Shown here piece by piece: positions 11,006 through 24,220 of a DNA stretch of 64,000 nucleotides (the stretch's first letter is position 1; every line of letters begins with the position of its first letter). Source of the stretch: Ascaphus truei (taxonomy: Eukaryota; Chordata; Amphibia; Anura; Ascaphidae); assembly GCA_036426205.1 (NCBI GenBank), contig CM071570.1:7705747-7769746 (forward strand). Reading direction: 5' to 3'. The notes under the pieces were generated by a model that was not told the origin of the DNA, ran no database searches, and worked only from the letters and a program-made list of their open reading frames with translations. The translations under genes and the position numbers were made by a program.

Positions 11006-12103
11006 CTGCCACTGCCACCAATTCGAGCAGCTCGAATTGGTGGCAGTTTTATGTCCTACGGAGGCTTCCGTAGCCAGTTCCTACAGCCGCAACCATAGCA
11101 GAGCAGAGAAGTTCATCACTCTGCACCCACGCGGGGCGGAACTACCTGCTGTTGGGGCTCATGCCTGATTACGTGGGAAGGCCAGGATTTTATTGTGTAT
11201 GTAGTTCTTTGTTTATTTGTATTAATAAATGCCATTTTTTAAAGAACCTTACTGGATCGTGCATCACTTTCTCCCCCTTCACTGCGGGAACGGGGAGAGA
11301 CACTCACCGACTTCAGGCAACTAGAGAGAAATTCCTGTTGGAGTCCATCCCCTGCGTCCAGTTAAAAGCTTGGACGGGTTGAGTAAACCACAAAGATACC
11401 AGAACCTCTACTATTAGTCACACTGGACTGGCCTGTGAGTACATATATTAACATACTACCTATAACCCCATTGATTTCCCACACCTGAGTTTGGAGAATT
11501 CAGGACTTATCCTGAAAAGATACCAATCTATTTGATTTTTGCTTACACAAGGCCGTGTAAGTATTTTATAAGCTTGGCCCCCCAACCACTACATCAGTAC
11601 GTTTTCAGCCTTATATCGTTTGCATCTATATTGTATATTGTCCTAATCCCATGCTCCCCCATTTTTCCGTTTCCATGTTTGTATAAGGGCTCTGGATTAT
11701 CTCTACTCTGGGGTTGATGCAAACGGGACTTAAGGGTTGTCTCTAAGCACCTAAAAGAGACCAAATTCTATTGGCTATATTTTACTGTAAGCATTGTTCT
11801 GAGACTCAAGGTAAGCGCCTGGTTTTTCTTGTTCCCATTAAACGGGTATCAAGACAGGAGAACAGTATATCTGAACCTAATATGAATCAGTATATCTGAA
11901 CCGAATATATCTGTCTGTAATATGTGTCTGACTAAAGTTATGTTTTGCACATTCTGTGAGTTAATTATTTAATTTAAAAATGGTGTGTTTTTGTATTTTT
12001 GAGTTAAGTTTGAGCGCTGTTAATCTTTCAATTATTATATATATATATATTATATATATATATATTTATATTATATATATATATATATAATATTGAAAGA
12101 TTC
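11006..12103 (+). repeat. P1 spacer, a 1.1-kb unit shared with P2
   Basis: The spacer begins with a 15-bp-stem hairpin (gccaccaattcgagc and its complement) and ends in an AT tract, itself flanked by inverted copies of a string containing ctttcaat. Nearly the whole unit recurs at about 23,163-24,220 in the same orientation, differing mainly by small indels. It contains no significant open frame and I do not recognise its family. It may be an element terminus or untranslated region. Confidence 0.8.
12020..12098. repeat. (AT)n tract at the end of the P1 spacer
   Basis: AT repeats enclosed by inverted sequences containing ctgttaatctttcaat on the left and attgaaagattcaacag on the right, giving a long cruciform-prone hairpin. 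An equivalent tract closes the P2 spacer at about 24,165-24,212. Confidence 0.85.
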
Positions 12104-12931
12104 AACAGCGCCTGGGTGTGTTAGCCCCACAGTAGACTCCGACACAACAGACCGCAACAATGTTAGCACAGATGACTGTATTAAACAATTTGAAAAATGT
12201 ATTATTATAAAATATATATAGGAACTCAGATGGTGGTCATAACTATTGATGGTGAGTTGTGTAAAATATAACAATGAAAAATTGTATATGTATAATTGTT
12301 GGTGTTAAAAAATATATTGAATAAAAAATGATGAATGATGACCTTTTTGCAAAACCGTTGTTTTTGGTGTTGGGTGAAATGTTCTGTGTTCTTTGTCCAG
12401 TGTAAAAAATTACCTAAAAATATATACTGTATGTGTTTTCCACAAAAAAGTTGATGATTTTGTATGGAGATTACAACGTCCGGGCTGCTTCTTCTTTGGG
12501 GTCGCCCTCCCAGCAATTCTATTGGAGAAACAAGAAAAAGCGCCCGATCCATGTTTATATAATCTGGTAACAAAATTTTAATAAAAAATCACAAGAACAA
12601 TGCACACTCACAATTGTCAATGCAAATTAAGCATTGTATGGGTAAACCCATGCGCCAACAGTATGCTGCTCGCCGAATGTTTCTTCAGTACAATCAGACC
12701 TCACTGCTACCGGTGCATCACAGTCAGTGTCCCTCCAGAAATTCAGGTATACAGTCTGTTGTTCCAGCATTAGATGCGGTGTGGTGTGCTCAGGGAACAT
12801 CCTCCCTCTCCTGGCAGCAGACGCACGAGCTATTCCACCAAACGTAGCTCCTTGAACCACTTGCCCTACGTTTACTTGTTTTCTTCCGATTGATGGATTT
12901 CATCAGGGCTTTTCTCTTTGTTTCTCCCAAT

Positions 12932-12963
<32 letters not shown>

Positions 12964-13194
12964 CTATATAGATATATATTATATAGATATATTCTTTTAA
13001 GTATAATTTAAACAAGATGTGTTGAATCTGTTATGTTTACCAGCAATGTTAGAAAATCAATAAAAAGCAACAATAGAAAAAGCCATTATAGCACGATTGC
13101 ACTATCACTGTTTAGTGAATAGCAAAGCAGGCAGTATCGCGCAATAAGGATATTTATATCGACTATTAAACCACTTAATCATTGCTTTGTGAAT

Positions 13195-14400
13195 AGGCCC
13201 ATATAAACTATTTGAAACTATACAACCTAAAACTACTAAGATGTTGGTATTGGCAAATAAATCAGCTTGTGAAATTGGACTAGTTAACGAACTAAAAAAG
13301 AAATCAATACAGAGACACAATTCTTTAAATATGGTAACAAAACGGGGAACTTCTAGAATCTTATGAAAAACTTTCAATAACTAACCCCCTAACTCGATTT
13401 GTTGTATGTAGTGGTTAATATCACAACAGATCCAGGAACAAAATGTCGTATTCAGGGACTACTACAAAGAACTATAGAAAAAAGAAAATACCTACCACAG
13501 GAGCCAGGGAGAGCATCTTTAAAACAACAGTTTCCAAAAATAAAAGAAGAATTTGAATTTATAACTCCCCAGTAACCCTATGGAACCTTGAAACAATACA
13601 AAATCTAAAAAAAGCTATACATTCCCAGGCCAGATGAGATGTCAGGGGATATTCTAAATGACTGAAAGAAAACTCAATTCCCTCTTTAAAAGTAATTCAG
13701 AAGCCTTAATTATGGAAATAGGAGATCTGGCCTACCTCAAATAATGCACAAACCGGCAAAGACACACTAAGGCACAATCTTACCGTTCAACATCTTTAAT
13801 TATCAAGATATTAAATATTCCACAAAATAATGGCAGATAGGATAGCCAAAATACATCCTCATTGATACATGTGACCAGTCAGGATTTATCAAGGGCAAAT
13901 CAGCGGTTAAAAAAATATCAAGAACATGATCGCATTAATACTATGGATACAAAACCCATAAGCTTAAAAACTGCGTTGGTATCCATTAATGCTGAAAGGC
14001 GTTTTGACAACATATTTGGGATCATGTTTTTTACACACTGGAAAACTTTAGGTTTCATGAAAACTTTTTCGAAATGCTGAAACAATGTATTCTAAAGCAA
14101 TAGAAAAAACTATAGCACGGGTTGCCTCTGGGAGAAGACAGGGTGCCCCTTGTCCCCACTGCTATACAAACAAACAATAGAACCCCTAGCACAGTTTCAA
14201 TATGAAAAAAATTTAAGAGTGTGTGGATGATATCCTTCTATTCCATCTCTGAACCTGAAGGATCAATAAACAAAATACTAGAACACTACTGTGTGACCAC
14301 AATTTGGATCATTATGTCCTTAAAACCAAAAAACTTGAAAGATGAAAGCAAAATCATCTTCAGAATTACGAGAAAACCTATACGATACCTGGGATTAGGA
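13195..14400 (+). pseudogene. L1/Tx1-type LINE fragment, P1 mirror copy
   Basis: The plus-strand counterpart of the 8,655-9,840 fragment. The same blocks are present (SINAERRFDN, DQSGFIKGKS and VDDILLF) but with extra frameshifts, for example a lost K and A in the EKAFD block. The shifts come mainly from one-base indels. Confidence 0.85.
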
Positions 14401-14754
14401 GTCAAATTCCGGGCATTTGATTGAAATTCCTGCCCTCTGATTGGTTAAAATTCCGGCATTATCCAATCAGTAATGCCCGGAAATTTAGCTGCTTGCAAAG
14501 TGGTTGATGTGATTATTTTCATTCGCCCAATCAGCTTTCAGAAGAGCTGAGACAGGGAAGGGATTGGTCTAAATGTAAGAACAGCTCTGAGACAGGGCAG
14601 GGGATTTGTTAAAAAGTATCAGCCACGGGTTGTCCTCCCCTGCTCGTGAACTGAGAAGATTCAGTTGAATTGGTGGTGGGTAGAGGGAGTCTGCAAAGCA
14701 GGTAGTGTCTGTCTGCAGTTGTTTCTGGCTGTAGTTTGTGTGTTGTGGTGTGTG

Positions 14755-14785
<31 letters not shown>

Positions 14786-16759
14786 GTTTGTGTGTGTGTG
14801 TGTGTGTGGTGTGTGTGTGTGTGTTGTTGTGTTAGGTTTGTCAGTGTCAGTAGCAGTGTTTATGAGTGTAGCAGCAGCTGTGTGTGTGCTGTGCTGTTGT
14901 GTTGTATTTTGTTAGCAGCATTTGTTGTTTGTAGCAGCAGTTTGTGTGTGTAGCTGCAGTTTGTGTGTGTAGAGGTTGTCGTGTTGTTGTAGAGTTTGTG
15001 TGTAGAAGGATCGTGTTGTGTGGTAGAGGTGCTGTGTGTGTGTAGAAGTGCTGTGGGCAGAGAGGCGTCGCCATTAGAGAGGGACTCGCGCATGCGCAGT
15101 GAGCTCGCAGCTCAGGGACTGTCCGCGAATCAGGAGAAGTCGCGCGAGCGCGAGAATAGGCAGGGAAGGTTGAGGTGGCCCCTAAAGACTCGCGAATGCG
15201 CAGGGCTAGCCAGGGAGCAGGGACAGCCCAGGAAACAGTGAGGCGGCCCTTAGATGTTTCCCGCATGCGCAGGAGAGGTACGCACGCAGGCTCAATGTGT
15301 TTCTAGGCTCCATGGGACTACATTCCCTGGAGCATAGCGAGACAGGCACCAGGTGCCTCATAGGAGCCAATAGGGCTCCGACTGCCAGTGAGAGCAAGTG
15401 GATACATTTGGCGGGCTGGAGCTACGTGAAGTCAGAGTCAGGAGCCCAAGGAAGGAGAGTAGGGTGCAGGATCCGGGGACTCCCTGGACTAGCCACGGCC
15501 CTAAGGTCCAAGTTAGCCCTTATCCCTCATGTTAGTGAGTGTTGCCAGGGATAGTCTCTGAGAGGGCCCCTGTCACTCATGGTAGTCAGAGCTGGGAATA
15601 GCCAGGATAAAAGGGGCTGGGTTAGTTCTGCAGAGCTTGCGGCAGGCGTTTAGGTGAATTAGTGGCACGAGACAGCTGGGGGGTTCATAGCGGTGAACCA
15701 GTCCGGGAGCCATAGCCAGTGTCCGTGTTGCGAGTGACGAGGCAACTGGGGGGGTTCATAGCGGTAACCAATCCGGGAGCCATTGCCCAGGGCAGCGTTG
15801 GCGCGTAGTACGAGGCAACTGGGGGGGTTCATAGCGGTAGCCAATCCGGGGAGCCATGGCCCAGGGCCCGTATATGAGTAGGTGTTGGTAAAAGACCTAC
15901 CTATATAGGATAGCAACCCCGAATGCCCTAGGAGTTGACCCTTAAGCCACTTAAGGATGCTGTGCTATAGGGACGGCCTATAGTGCAGGGGTGGTCACGT
16001 TGCTGTATCGTTAGAGAGGGACTCAGCGGATGCTGCGGTTCCAGTGACGGAGTTCGCACCCACGTTGGGGTCACGGAGAATATCACTGGAAAGGATCAGA
16101 CAGATGCATCGCACGTCTGACCCTTTGAGAAGAGTGTGGCAGGGCCAGAGCAATCGGAGTGCTCGGAAGGTATTTCCACATAAGTGCACCAACAGGCCTA
16201 ACAGTAATTTAGTACTGCGCAGTCACCAACGATCTCCGTAGGAGTACGGGACATTGGGGATTATCGGACACTGGGTGGGAACACCAGACATTGGCAGAAG
16301 GTTGATACGGTTTATAGCATAAGGTTATGATGGTTGTGTAATGTGTGATATGTGAGTTAGTAAAGCCATTAGTTATTATACCCCACTGTGTAGTTATTAT
16401 TACGATTGTCCTGCGAGGAACCACTCCCCCTCGGGTGGGAGCCATCGCAGGTGGAGGCGCTGACATGTGTAAGTGAAATACCCTCGTGTTGGGTTATACC
16501 CAGGTTCCCCGTGGCGGAAGCTCAGCCCTCTGTGAGCCACAGGTAACGCACCACATTCGAGTAACATTGTATGTTCCTACACCTCCACAGTATAATCGGC
16601 GATTGGGGGGGGGGGGGTAAACCCTTACAGTATATCGAGGTCGATTCATGTATTTACCATTTATTTATTTTAATAAAAAATCCATATAACTATACAAAAG
16701 TGTCCTATTATTTCTGAAAAAACGTCTACATTTAGCCTATAATAGTAATAATCCCCTCA

Positions 16760-16793
16760 GAACAGGGCACTACTGGCCAGTAATGCCCTGTTC
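16760..16793. repeat. mirror copy of the 34-bp palindrome
   Basis: The counterpart of the palindrome at 6,202-6,235. One half has a c in place of t, so the symmetry is broken at one pair. The other half is unchanged. Confidence 0.8.
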
Positions 16794-19369
16794 TTCGGGA
16801 TTATTCCTTCAATAATGGTAGACAGCAGCTTGACCCAACTATTTGACACAAATATGTAAACCATAATAAAAAATTTAACTGGATGAACTGAGATCTTGGA
16901 TGAAGTTCCCTCTATCCTTTTCGGCAGGGGATGTGTGATCAAAAGATCTCATTTGCGAGGATATTGTAACCCAATGTAAACAGTACCATTCTCCTAAAAC
17001 ACAATGATAAACTAAACAACGCAAAGGAATGCTTGAATTATTCTGGATAATAAGAAAAATAGGATTGCAATAATAAACCCGATTAAACAACTACAATTAG
17101 GTGTCTGTTAGTGCACATGGGAGATTGGATCAGGGGAAAAGATTATGACCTGTACTCTCACACAAGACCTAGTAAGACAGTTACCGAGCAGTTTCCTCGC
17201 TAGGGAACTCTGCACATAAGTTGGGGGGGAAACACCGTTAGAATTAGGTCCGACATCCTTTTACAGGACACCATTATAACATGAAGAATAGTGTGGAAAA
17301 GCTCAATAAATCATATTATATTTCTAGATACGGTACTTACCATCCAGAGAACACCAGGTTTCCACCGGGCTCTCGCGCATTCTTTCTGAACCTGGATGTA
17401 AATGGTAGACGACAAAACTTTATCCTACTGTATATTGTACTTCCAGTATATCTGTAGTTTGTATTTGACATATTACACCATAATTGATTAATTTTTCTTC
17501 TATTTGATTCTTTTCTTCCCCTTCTCTATATTCTTGTGACAAAGGTCATTGGGGGCTTTGTCTATTGTACCGTGCAACCTGGTGTGTGGTTAGGATCTTG
17601 CAGCAGGCATCAACTGGGCAGAGATATTCATTTATTATACCTATGATTGATTGCACTTTTATACTTTTTCTTTCTGTACGCTTTCATTTTTTTACACTTT
17701 TAGATATGCTATAAATATACAGTACCTAACAATGTTATGTCGAACTTGTAAAGTAAGTTACTGTCATACAGTAGCCTTATCAAACTTTTAGAAAATGGGA
17801 GACATATGAAGGACATTTATATTGTCAAACAGGCTAGATATTCTTGTAAGCGTTGCAATTGCTGTGGGAGCAAATTGACATTAATGTGATCAACTGGGCT
17901 AAACTTCAAGGTTGGCTTAATAAGTGATCTGTTCAGCAAATTACGCACATTTCTAAAAAAATAAAATGAAAATCAATTGCTATGGGTAATTTTTCATTAG
18001 TCAATATGTCTTGAGTAACACACAAATTGTCTTTAATTTGTGACCTCTACTTCTCCTAACTAACATCTCTGGCTGTGGGGATTTAAACACAAGTGAAGCA
18101 CCAATGAAATAATGCCCTGATGTTTGATTCCAATGGCAAAGTATGAAGGGCCAAATTAGTTGATACTTTGAAAAATCTTCACTTAGGTTGTATGTATTAG
18201 AGACAACATGGTTTGAGTCTATGCTGAAAATACTGTGGCTACAGATGTAACATGACTCACTGTCTATGGGACTGCGGCAGAGAAACAGAAAGCCACTCGC
18301 TCCAGAGGATTGTGACTAGCGGACGACATTGGAGGGACTATGCAATATGCCATATTGCATTTTATTTTCTTCATCAATCATAGACATTAGACATATTCAA
18401 TAATTTATGAGTTGTTGTTACTTATTATATTTAATATCATTAAAGATTTTATCAATAGCTTTTTTTAAATTTTAAATTAAGCAACATGTCTAATTGAATT
18501 TTAATAATACCATTCAATAATGTAATTATTTAATAACTATATCTACTACTGACTAATATATTAATCCTGTCTCCAACTCACCCCCCCTGCTGTACATATT
18601 TTGTCATTTCAACTGCTAACACCTGGGTAGGACAACTGTCTGATTAGAAATAAAACAGATGTTATGTGCCTAACGTGGCTAATTGAGCTGTCTGGGTAGA
18701 AACTTTAATTAAGTCAGGTGATGTCTTAGACCTACATAGAGAGGGACAGGATGGGGAAGCAGCAATCGCAGGGGGCAGCAGTCTACATGTAAGATCTTCT
18801 TTAAAGTGGGCCCTTTTTAAGTGGCAAGCAATGTAGAGTTTACGGAGTTCAACAGAGTGGAACAGTGAGCAACACAACACGACTGGCCATGGATTCTGAA
18901 TGAACTGCGCTGGAAGGGAGGACATTTTCTAACCCAGACCTCTCATCTCAACCAAGACTATTTGCTGCATGTCTCCATACTATTTATTATTACTGTGACC
19001 TCAGTTATTTCAAAATATGTATATTTTTCTTCTGACGGCCTCATAATGGGGCAGATTCACAAAGCTGTGATAAAATCAGGGCATTGGCACCCGACTATGC
19101 ATTGATTTATCGCGCACTAAAACATGATGGCAAATGGTACTCACTAAAAAGAATGAACACCATTTTTAAAGGTCAATAAAAAATGTACTATCAGCACGAC
19201 TGTTTTTTTACCAGTGCTATCGCGCATATAAATCCTGGCGAGCGGAAACTGATAGAAAAAAAATTACCCTGGCAGTGCTGAGGAGACGCCTGTGTCTCAA
19301 TGCACGGCTCTACAGGTGATCGTGCAGTTAAAATATATTTTGATAATAGTGTAGTGTATGTCAGCAGTG

Positions 19370-20830
19370 GGGTTCTAAGCTGAACCGCATTGATTTCAGC
19401 CTTGGGACCAACCTATTTCCGTCGATACTGGCCCTGGTATGAGGTTCCGGTATCCCCTGTGCTTTTAATATCCTACGTCACGTGACCGGGGGATTTAAAT
19501 CCTGCAGTAAGATACCGGCACCCCCTAATGAGGCCTGTATCTTGGGAAGTAGGGGGTCCCGAGCGCTGAAATCAACGCGGTCCACCTAGAAGACCCTGTC
19601 CCCCACCACTAATCAAAACCCCCATAAAATAAAATAAAAAACCAATTGCAGTAGTGGCTATCGGCTAAGGTTATGAAGTGCTTATTTACATTTTTACTAA
19701 TAGTGTGAGGGAGCAGGGGGTCTCCTGAGCTGAACCACATTGATTTTAGCCTGGGGGACACCCCCTGCTTCCCGAGTTATATGCCCGGTATTGGTGTGCC
19801 GGTATCTCCTCCAGTATTTCAATACCCCGGTCACGTGACGAGAATGATTTAAAAATGGCAGCGATACTGGCACATCATACCTCATACCGGGCCTGTAACT
19901 CGGGAAGCAGAGGTCCCTGAGGCAGAGAAATCAAACAGCGGTTTAGGTCAGAAGCCCCTGCTCCCATACAATAGTATTAAAAATTACATTAAGGCAGCTT
20001 ATTACCTTAGCGGCTAGCAACCAAGGCAAGGAAGGGGTAAGGCACAACAGCAGGTTTTATTGAGGGCAGAGGGGTGAGTGAAAGAGGTACTTGGTGCAGG
20101 GTGGTGGTTAGGCCTACGGGGAAGGTTGCAGGAGAGTTTACCCCTTCATTACCAACAGAATTTTTAACTGTTATGGGTGCCGGTTCCCCATGCAATGTTT
20201 AAATTTCCCGCTTCACGTAACCAGGACACATTAATACGCATAGTAGATGCCGGCACCCATATATCTGTCCTGTATCTCTGGAATCAGTGGGTCCGCGGAC
20301 CTGAAATCAATGGCGTCCTGCTCCAGAGAACACCCTGCTCACGGTCAACCGTTTGTCAACTGAGTTATAACAGTATTCAGAAAAATCTGAAACCATCTCA
20401 AACCTGCGATGGAAAATGCCTAAACCATAGCAGCAAGTCATCAGAGAATTTTATAAGTTCTCCCACCTGCGATTTTCTCGCAATGTGAGCTGCACAGGGA
20501 GAGCTGCCCTCCCTGCACAGCTCTCGCAGGTGACCGCAGTGTGTTATTTTAATTTTAATACTAGTGTGCATGAGCAGGGGGTCCCCGGAGAGCAGAACCG
20601 TGTGTGATTTCAGTTCTGGGGACCCAACTTCCCGAGATACAAGCCCTGATACGGGGTGCTGTATTTCCTACATTGTTAATGTCCTGATCATGTGACGCGG
20701 GACATTTAAAAACATTGCGAGGGATAACAGCACCCCATACCGGGGACTGTATCTTGGAAGCAGGGGTCTCCGGACCTGAAATCAATGTGGTTCTGCTCAT
20801 CCGGACCCCCTGCTCACATAACTAACTAGT
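19370..20830. repeat. array of palindromic gagcaggggg units
   Basis: About four units of 200-280 bp (near 19,370-19,590, 19,708-19,955, 20,160-20,350 and 20,565-20,825). Each is itself an imperfect palindrome: gagcagggggtc with a ctgaaatcaa box at one end, a cacgtgac or catgtgac core in the middle, and the complementary boxes at the other end. They are separated by attaccttagcgg-type linkers. A mirror set lies at 26,635-28,100, and two more units lie at 39,430-39,515 and 39,600-39,780. No protein is encoded. The structure suggests a fold-back DNA element family. Confidence 0.7.
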
Positions 20831-21204
20831 ATTAAAATGAAAATAAAAACACGTACATTACCTTAGCGGATAGCCGCTAAGGCAATGAAGGAGTTCAATT
20901 GTAATAGGCCTGTTTTATTGGGCTGAGGAGGAGGATAAAGACGGTAGTTGCCTCAGGGTGGGTGGTTAGGCCTGTCGGGAACGTTGCGGGAGTGGTAACC
21001 CCTTCATACCTATACACGGGGGGAACTGCTATGGTAATGAAGGGGTTAACTAACGCTACCCTCCCGGTAGGCTAACCACCCACCTTGGGGCAACTAACCC
21101 TCACCTAATCCCCTCTACCCTCAAGAAAAATTAAAAAACACAACAACGCAACACACCTCCCCTACCCCCAACAAGCGGCCAACACATACAGTACAGTATG
21201 GGCA

Positions 21205-21450
21205 AAATTACTATTATCCAGTTCTGGATAATACTGTAGCTCATTGCTTATTCAAGTAAAACATATTCAGCCAGATAAGTAAATTAAATACTACCACCTG
21301 CCAGATGAAAATCATCCTCATCAACTATCCTCCACATCCATGTCCTCCGTTGGCAGGAACACAAACTATAAAAAATACAATCTAATGGCGCCTAACCCTT
21401 TAATCACTATTTCGGTTAGTAACCGCTAAAGTAATTAAGGGTTAACCCCC
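21205..21450 (+). repeat. H2-acidic-H1 module, P2 left arm
   Basis: Three parts with fixed spacing. Hairpin H2 (actattatccag ... ctggataat) is at 21,205-21,240. A block at 21,305-21,365 reads, in reverse complement, as an acidic peptide with DSDEDD. Hairpin H1 (aaccctttaat ... attaagggtt around a taaccgcta core) is at 21,395-21,448. H2 and H1 starts are 190 bp apart. Equivalent spacing is seen at 34,094-34,350 (204 bp) and 35,229-35,468 (187 bp). The family is not recognised. Confidence 0.7.
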
Positions 21451-21619
21451 TTCCCGCTGCCCACTGGGCCAGCCTAACGCCCCCCTAGGGCAAATATCCC
21501 CACCCTCTACCCAGTGATTGGCTTAGTGGCACATCATGCCCATATAAAATGGGCATGATCAGCCCACTATAGCAGTCAATGGGCAACCTAAAAAACACAG
21601 ACATACACAACAAAAAAAA

Positions 21620-21910
21620 AAAAAAAACAAACAATCATGTTACTACAACCAGAACAATCAAATAAATCAAACGATTAACACCAGAAGAAACAATAAATCT
21701 ATTAACACCTAAACACCAGATCAATAAAAGAAACCAAACTAAAACACAGAACAATAAAAGAAAATCAAGCACACTAAAAAAACAGAAGAATAAAATAAAT
21801 CAAACACCTACTATAAAAACCAGAAGAAAAAATAAATAAAAAGCCTAAACATCAGAAGAATAAAATTACTCAAACGCCTAACAATCAAACATTTAATAAG
21901 AACAAGCCCT
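21620..21910 (+). repeat. AT-rich minisatellite, about 40-bp period
   Basis: Variable units contain cagaagaataaaata, aatcaaac and acctaaacacc. The array recurs in reverse complement at about 25,545-25,810. No coding potential. Confidence 0.65.
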
Positions 21911-22457
21911 AGAAATACATGACAATTAACTCAAAACAATCAACAGAAATAGAAAACATAACAAATGAAATAAAAAAGATTGCCGAAAAAATTCACTGCC
22001 TGTCACTGTATCTATCTATACCCTAATGGGGCACAGATTAATACAATTGCGTATATGGACAAGCAAAAACATAAAAAATACAATAAAAAAAACATGAAAA
22101 ATGAAATTACATAAAGCTGCATCGGCCGTTTTTTTAAAACATCACAAAATAAATGTTTGGTGTGAGTGTATATACCCCGTGATCCTCATTAATGTTTTTT
22201 GGCAGCTAATTAAACGATTGGAGTACAATCGCTGGGTCCCTGCTGTGTGAATACTAAAGTAGTCTGCCTGCCTGTAATAGACGCGCCGTTAGAGGCTGAA
22301 TCAATCACTCTAACTGCGTGCCTCTCACAGGCGTCGGGGGGTTTTATTAATTTTGTAACATTACACTAAGTTAGCATGGGGGTCTCTGGAGCTGAACGCA
22401 TTGATTTCAGGTATTATACTATACTAGTACTACTATATTAAAGTCTATATTGTTGCA

Positions 22458-22724
22458 ATGGGTAAGTATAGCCTCCCAACTTGGAAACTGTTTTTTAATA
22501 AAAATCTCACTCAAGCTAATGACCTTAGTATAAAATGGAAACTTGGACCAATAAGGAACAAAAACCTGAGAATTTTTTTACAAAATGGAACCCTTTATGA
22601 CTCCCTACCACAGAGTGAAAAAGACCAAATATATCAGGCTTTCAGCACACATCCTGGAGTCTCTTGTGCAAATTGCACAAGGTCATATGAGGTAAACAGA
22701 CGTGAGAAAAGAACCAGGTTATAA
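22458..22724 (+). pseudogene. L1-type LINE ORF2 C-terminal fragment
   Basis: An open frame of 88 codons encodes LPTWKLFFNKNLTQA near its start and a short SLPQSEKDQIYQAF segment. The mirror copy at 24,755-24,976 (minus) preserves NFFTKWEPFIDSLPQSEKD. The F-x-x-x-W-x-P-F pattern is typical of the last part of L1-clade ORF2 proteins, so I read both as the extreme 3' end of a LINE. It lies directly before the inverted first half of the spacer unit, which may be the same LINE's 3' untranslated region. Confidence 0.55.
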
Positions 22725-23162
22725 CGGGTATCAAGGCCTGACTTCTCCAAACTCAGGTGTGGAAATAATTGGGTATAGGTAGTAGTTAATACATATGTAA
22801 TCACACGGCCCAGTGTGGTAATAGTAGAGGTTCTGGTATCTTTGTTGTTTACTCAACCCGTCCAAGCTTTTAGACTGGATGCAGGGTATGGCTCTCCAGC
22901 AATACTCCAACAGGAAATTTCTCTCTAGTTGCCTGAAGTCAGGGAGGGTCTCTCCCCGGTCCCGCAGTGAAAGGGGGGGACAAGTGTAGCACGGTTCTCA
23001 GTAGGTTCTTTAACAAATGGCATTTTTAATACAAATAAACAAAGAACTCACATACACAATAAACCCTGGCCTTCCCACTTCTCTGCTCTGCTTGTTGCAG
23101 CTGTAGGAACTGGCTATGGAAGCCTCCGTAGGACATAACTGCCACACAATTCGAGCCGCTCG

Positions 23163-24165
23163 AATTGGTGGCAGTAGTTTATGTCCTACGGAGGCTTCGT
23201 TAGCCAGTTCCTACAGCCGCAACCATAGCAGAGCAGAGAAGTGTCATCACTCTGCACCCCGGCGCGGGGCGGAACTACCTGCTGTTGGGGCTCATGCCTG
23301 AGTTACGTGGGAAGGCCAGGAGTTTATTTGTGTATGTAGTTCTTTGTTTATTTGTATTAATAAATGCCATTTTTAAAGAACCTTACTGGGATCGTGCATC
23401 ACTTGTCCCCCCCTTTCACTGCGGGACCGGGGAGAGACACTCACCGACTTCAGGCAACTAGAGAGAAATTTCCTGTTGGAGTCCATCCCCTGCGTCCAGT
23501 CTAAAAGCTTGGACGGGTTGAGTAAACCACAAAGATACCAGAACCTCTATTAGTCACACTGGCCGTGTGAGTACTATGTATTACATACTACCTATACACC
23601 ATTGATTTCCCACACCTGAGTTTGGAGAAGTCAGCAGGATTATCCTGAAAAGATACCAATCATATTGATTTTTGCTACACAAGGCCGTGTGTTGAAGTAT
23701 ATTATATAAGCTTGGCCCCCCAAACCAACTACATCAGTACGTTTTCAGCTTATATCGTTTGATCTATATTGTAATTGTCCTAATCCCATGCTCCCCCCAT
23801 TTTTCCGTTTCCATGTTTGTATAAGGGTCTGGATATCTCTACTCTGGGGTTGATGCAAACGGGATTAAGGGTTGTCTCTAAGCACCCTAAAAGAGACCAA
23901 ATTCTATTGGCTATATTTACTGTAAGCATTGTTCTGAGACTCAAGGTAAGCGCCTGGTTTTTCTTGTTCCCATTAAACGGGTATCAAGACAGGGAGAACA
24001 GTATATCTGAACCTAATATGATCAGTTATATCTGAACCGATATATCTGTCGTAATATGTGTCTGACTAAAGTTATGTTTTGCATTCTGTGAGTTAATTAT
24101 TTAATTTAAATAAAGGGTGTTTTGTATTTTTGAGTTAAGTTTGAGCGCTGTTGAATCTTTCAATT

Positions 24166-24208
<43 letters not shown>

Positions 24209-24220
24209 ATATAAATAATT
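23163..24220 (+). repeat. P2 spacer, same unit as the P1 spacer
   Basis: The unit starts with the cgaattggtggcag arm of a hairpin and runs through gtcctacggaggcttc, ggccaggag and aataaatgccattt, ending in an AT tract. It matches 11,027-12,090 in the same orientation over its whole length. Its sequence looks more complete than the P1 copy, which lacks bases at many positions. Confidence 0.8.

Larger units (their letters stand above)
12104..18333 (-). repeat. giant inverted repeat P1, right arm
   Basis: The reverse complement of 4,639-11,005. It is about 140 bp shorter and carries many one-base losses relative to the left arm, for example in runs of A and G around 13,590 and 13,870. Its outer end (about 18,333) lies only about 12 bp from the start of the second giant inverted repeat. 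Excess homopolymer indels relative to substitutions suggest low consensus accuracy rather than age. Confidence 0.9.
18345..23155 (+). repeat. giant inverted repeat P2, left arm
   Basis: This 4.8-kb arm is matched in reverse complement by about 24,230-29,116. The outer end is marked by atgcaatatgccatattgca at about 18,352 and its mirror near 29,095. It contains several palindromic gagcaggggg units (19.3-20.8 kb), an H2-acidic-H1 module (21.2-21.45 kb), an AT-rich minisatellite (21.6-21.9 kb) and a LINE ORF2 end (22.46-22.72 kb). Arm differences are mostly short indels on both sides. Confidence 0.9.
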
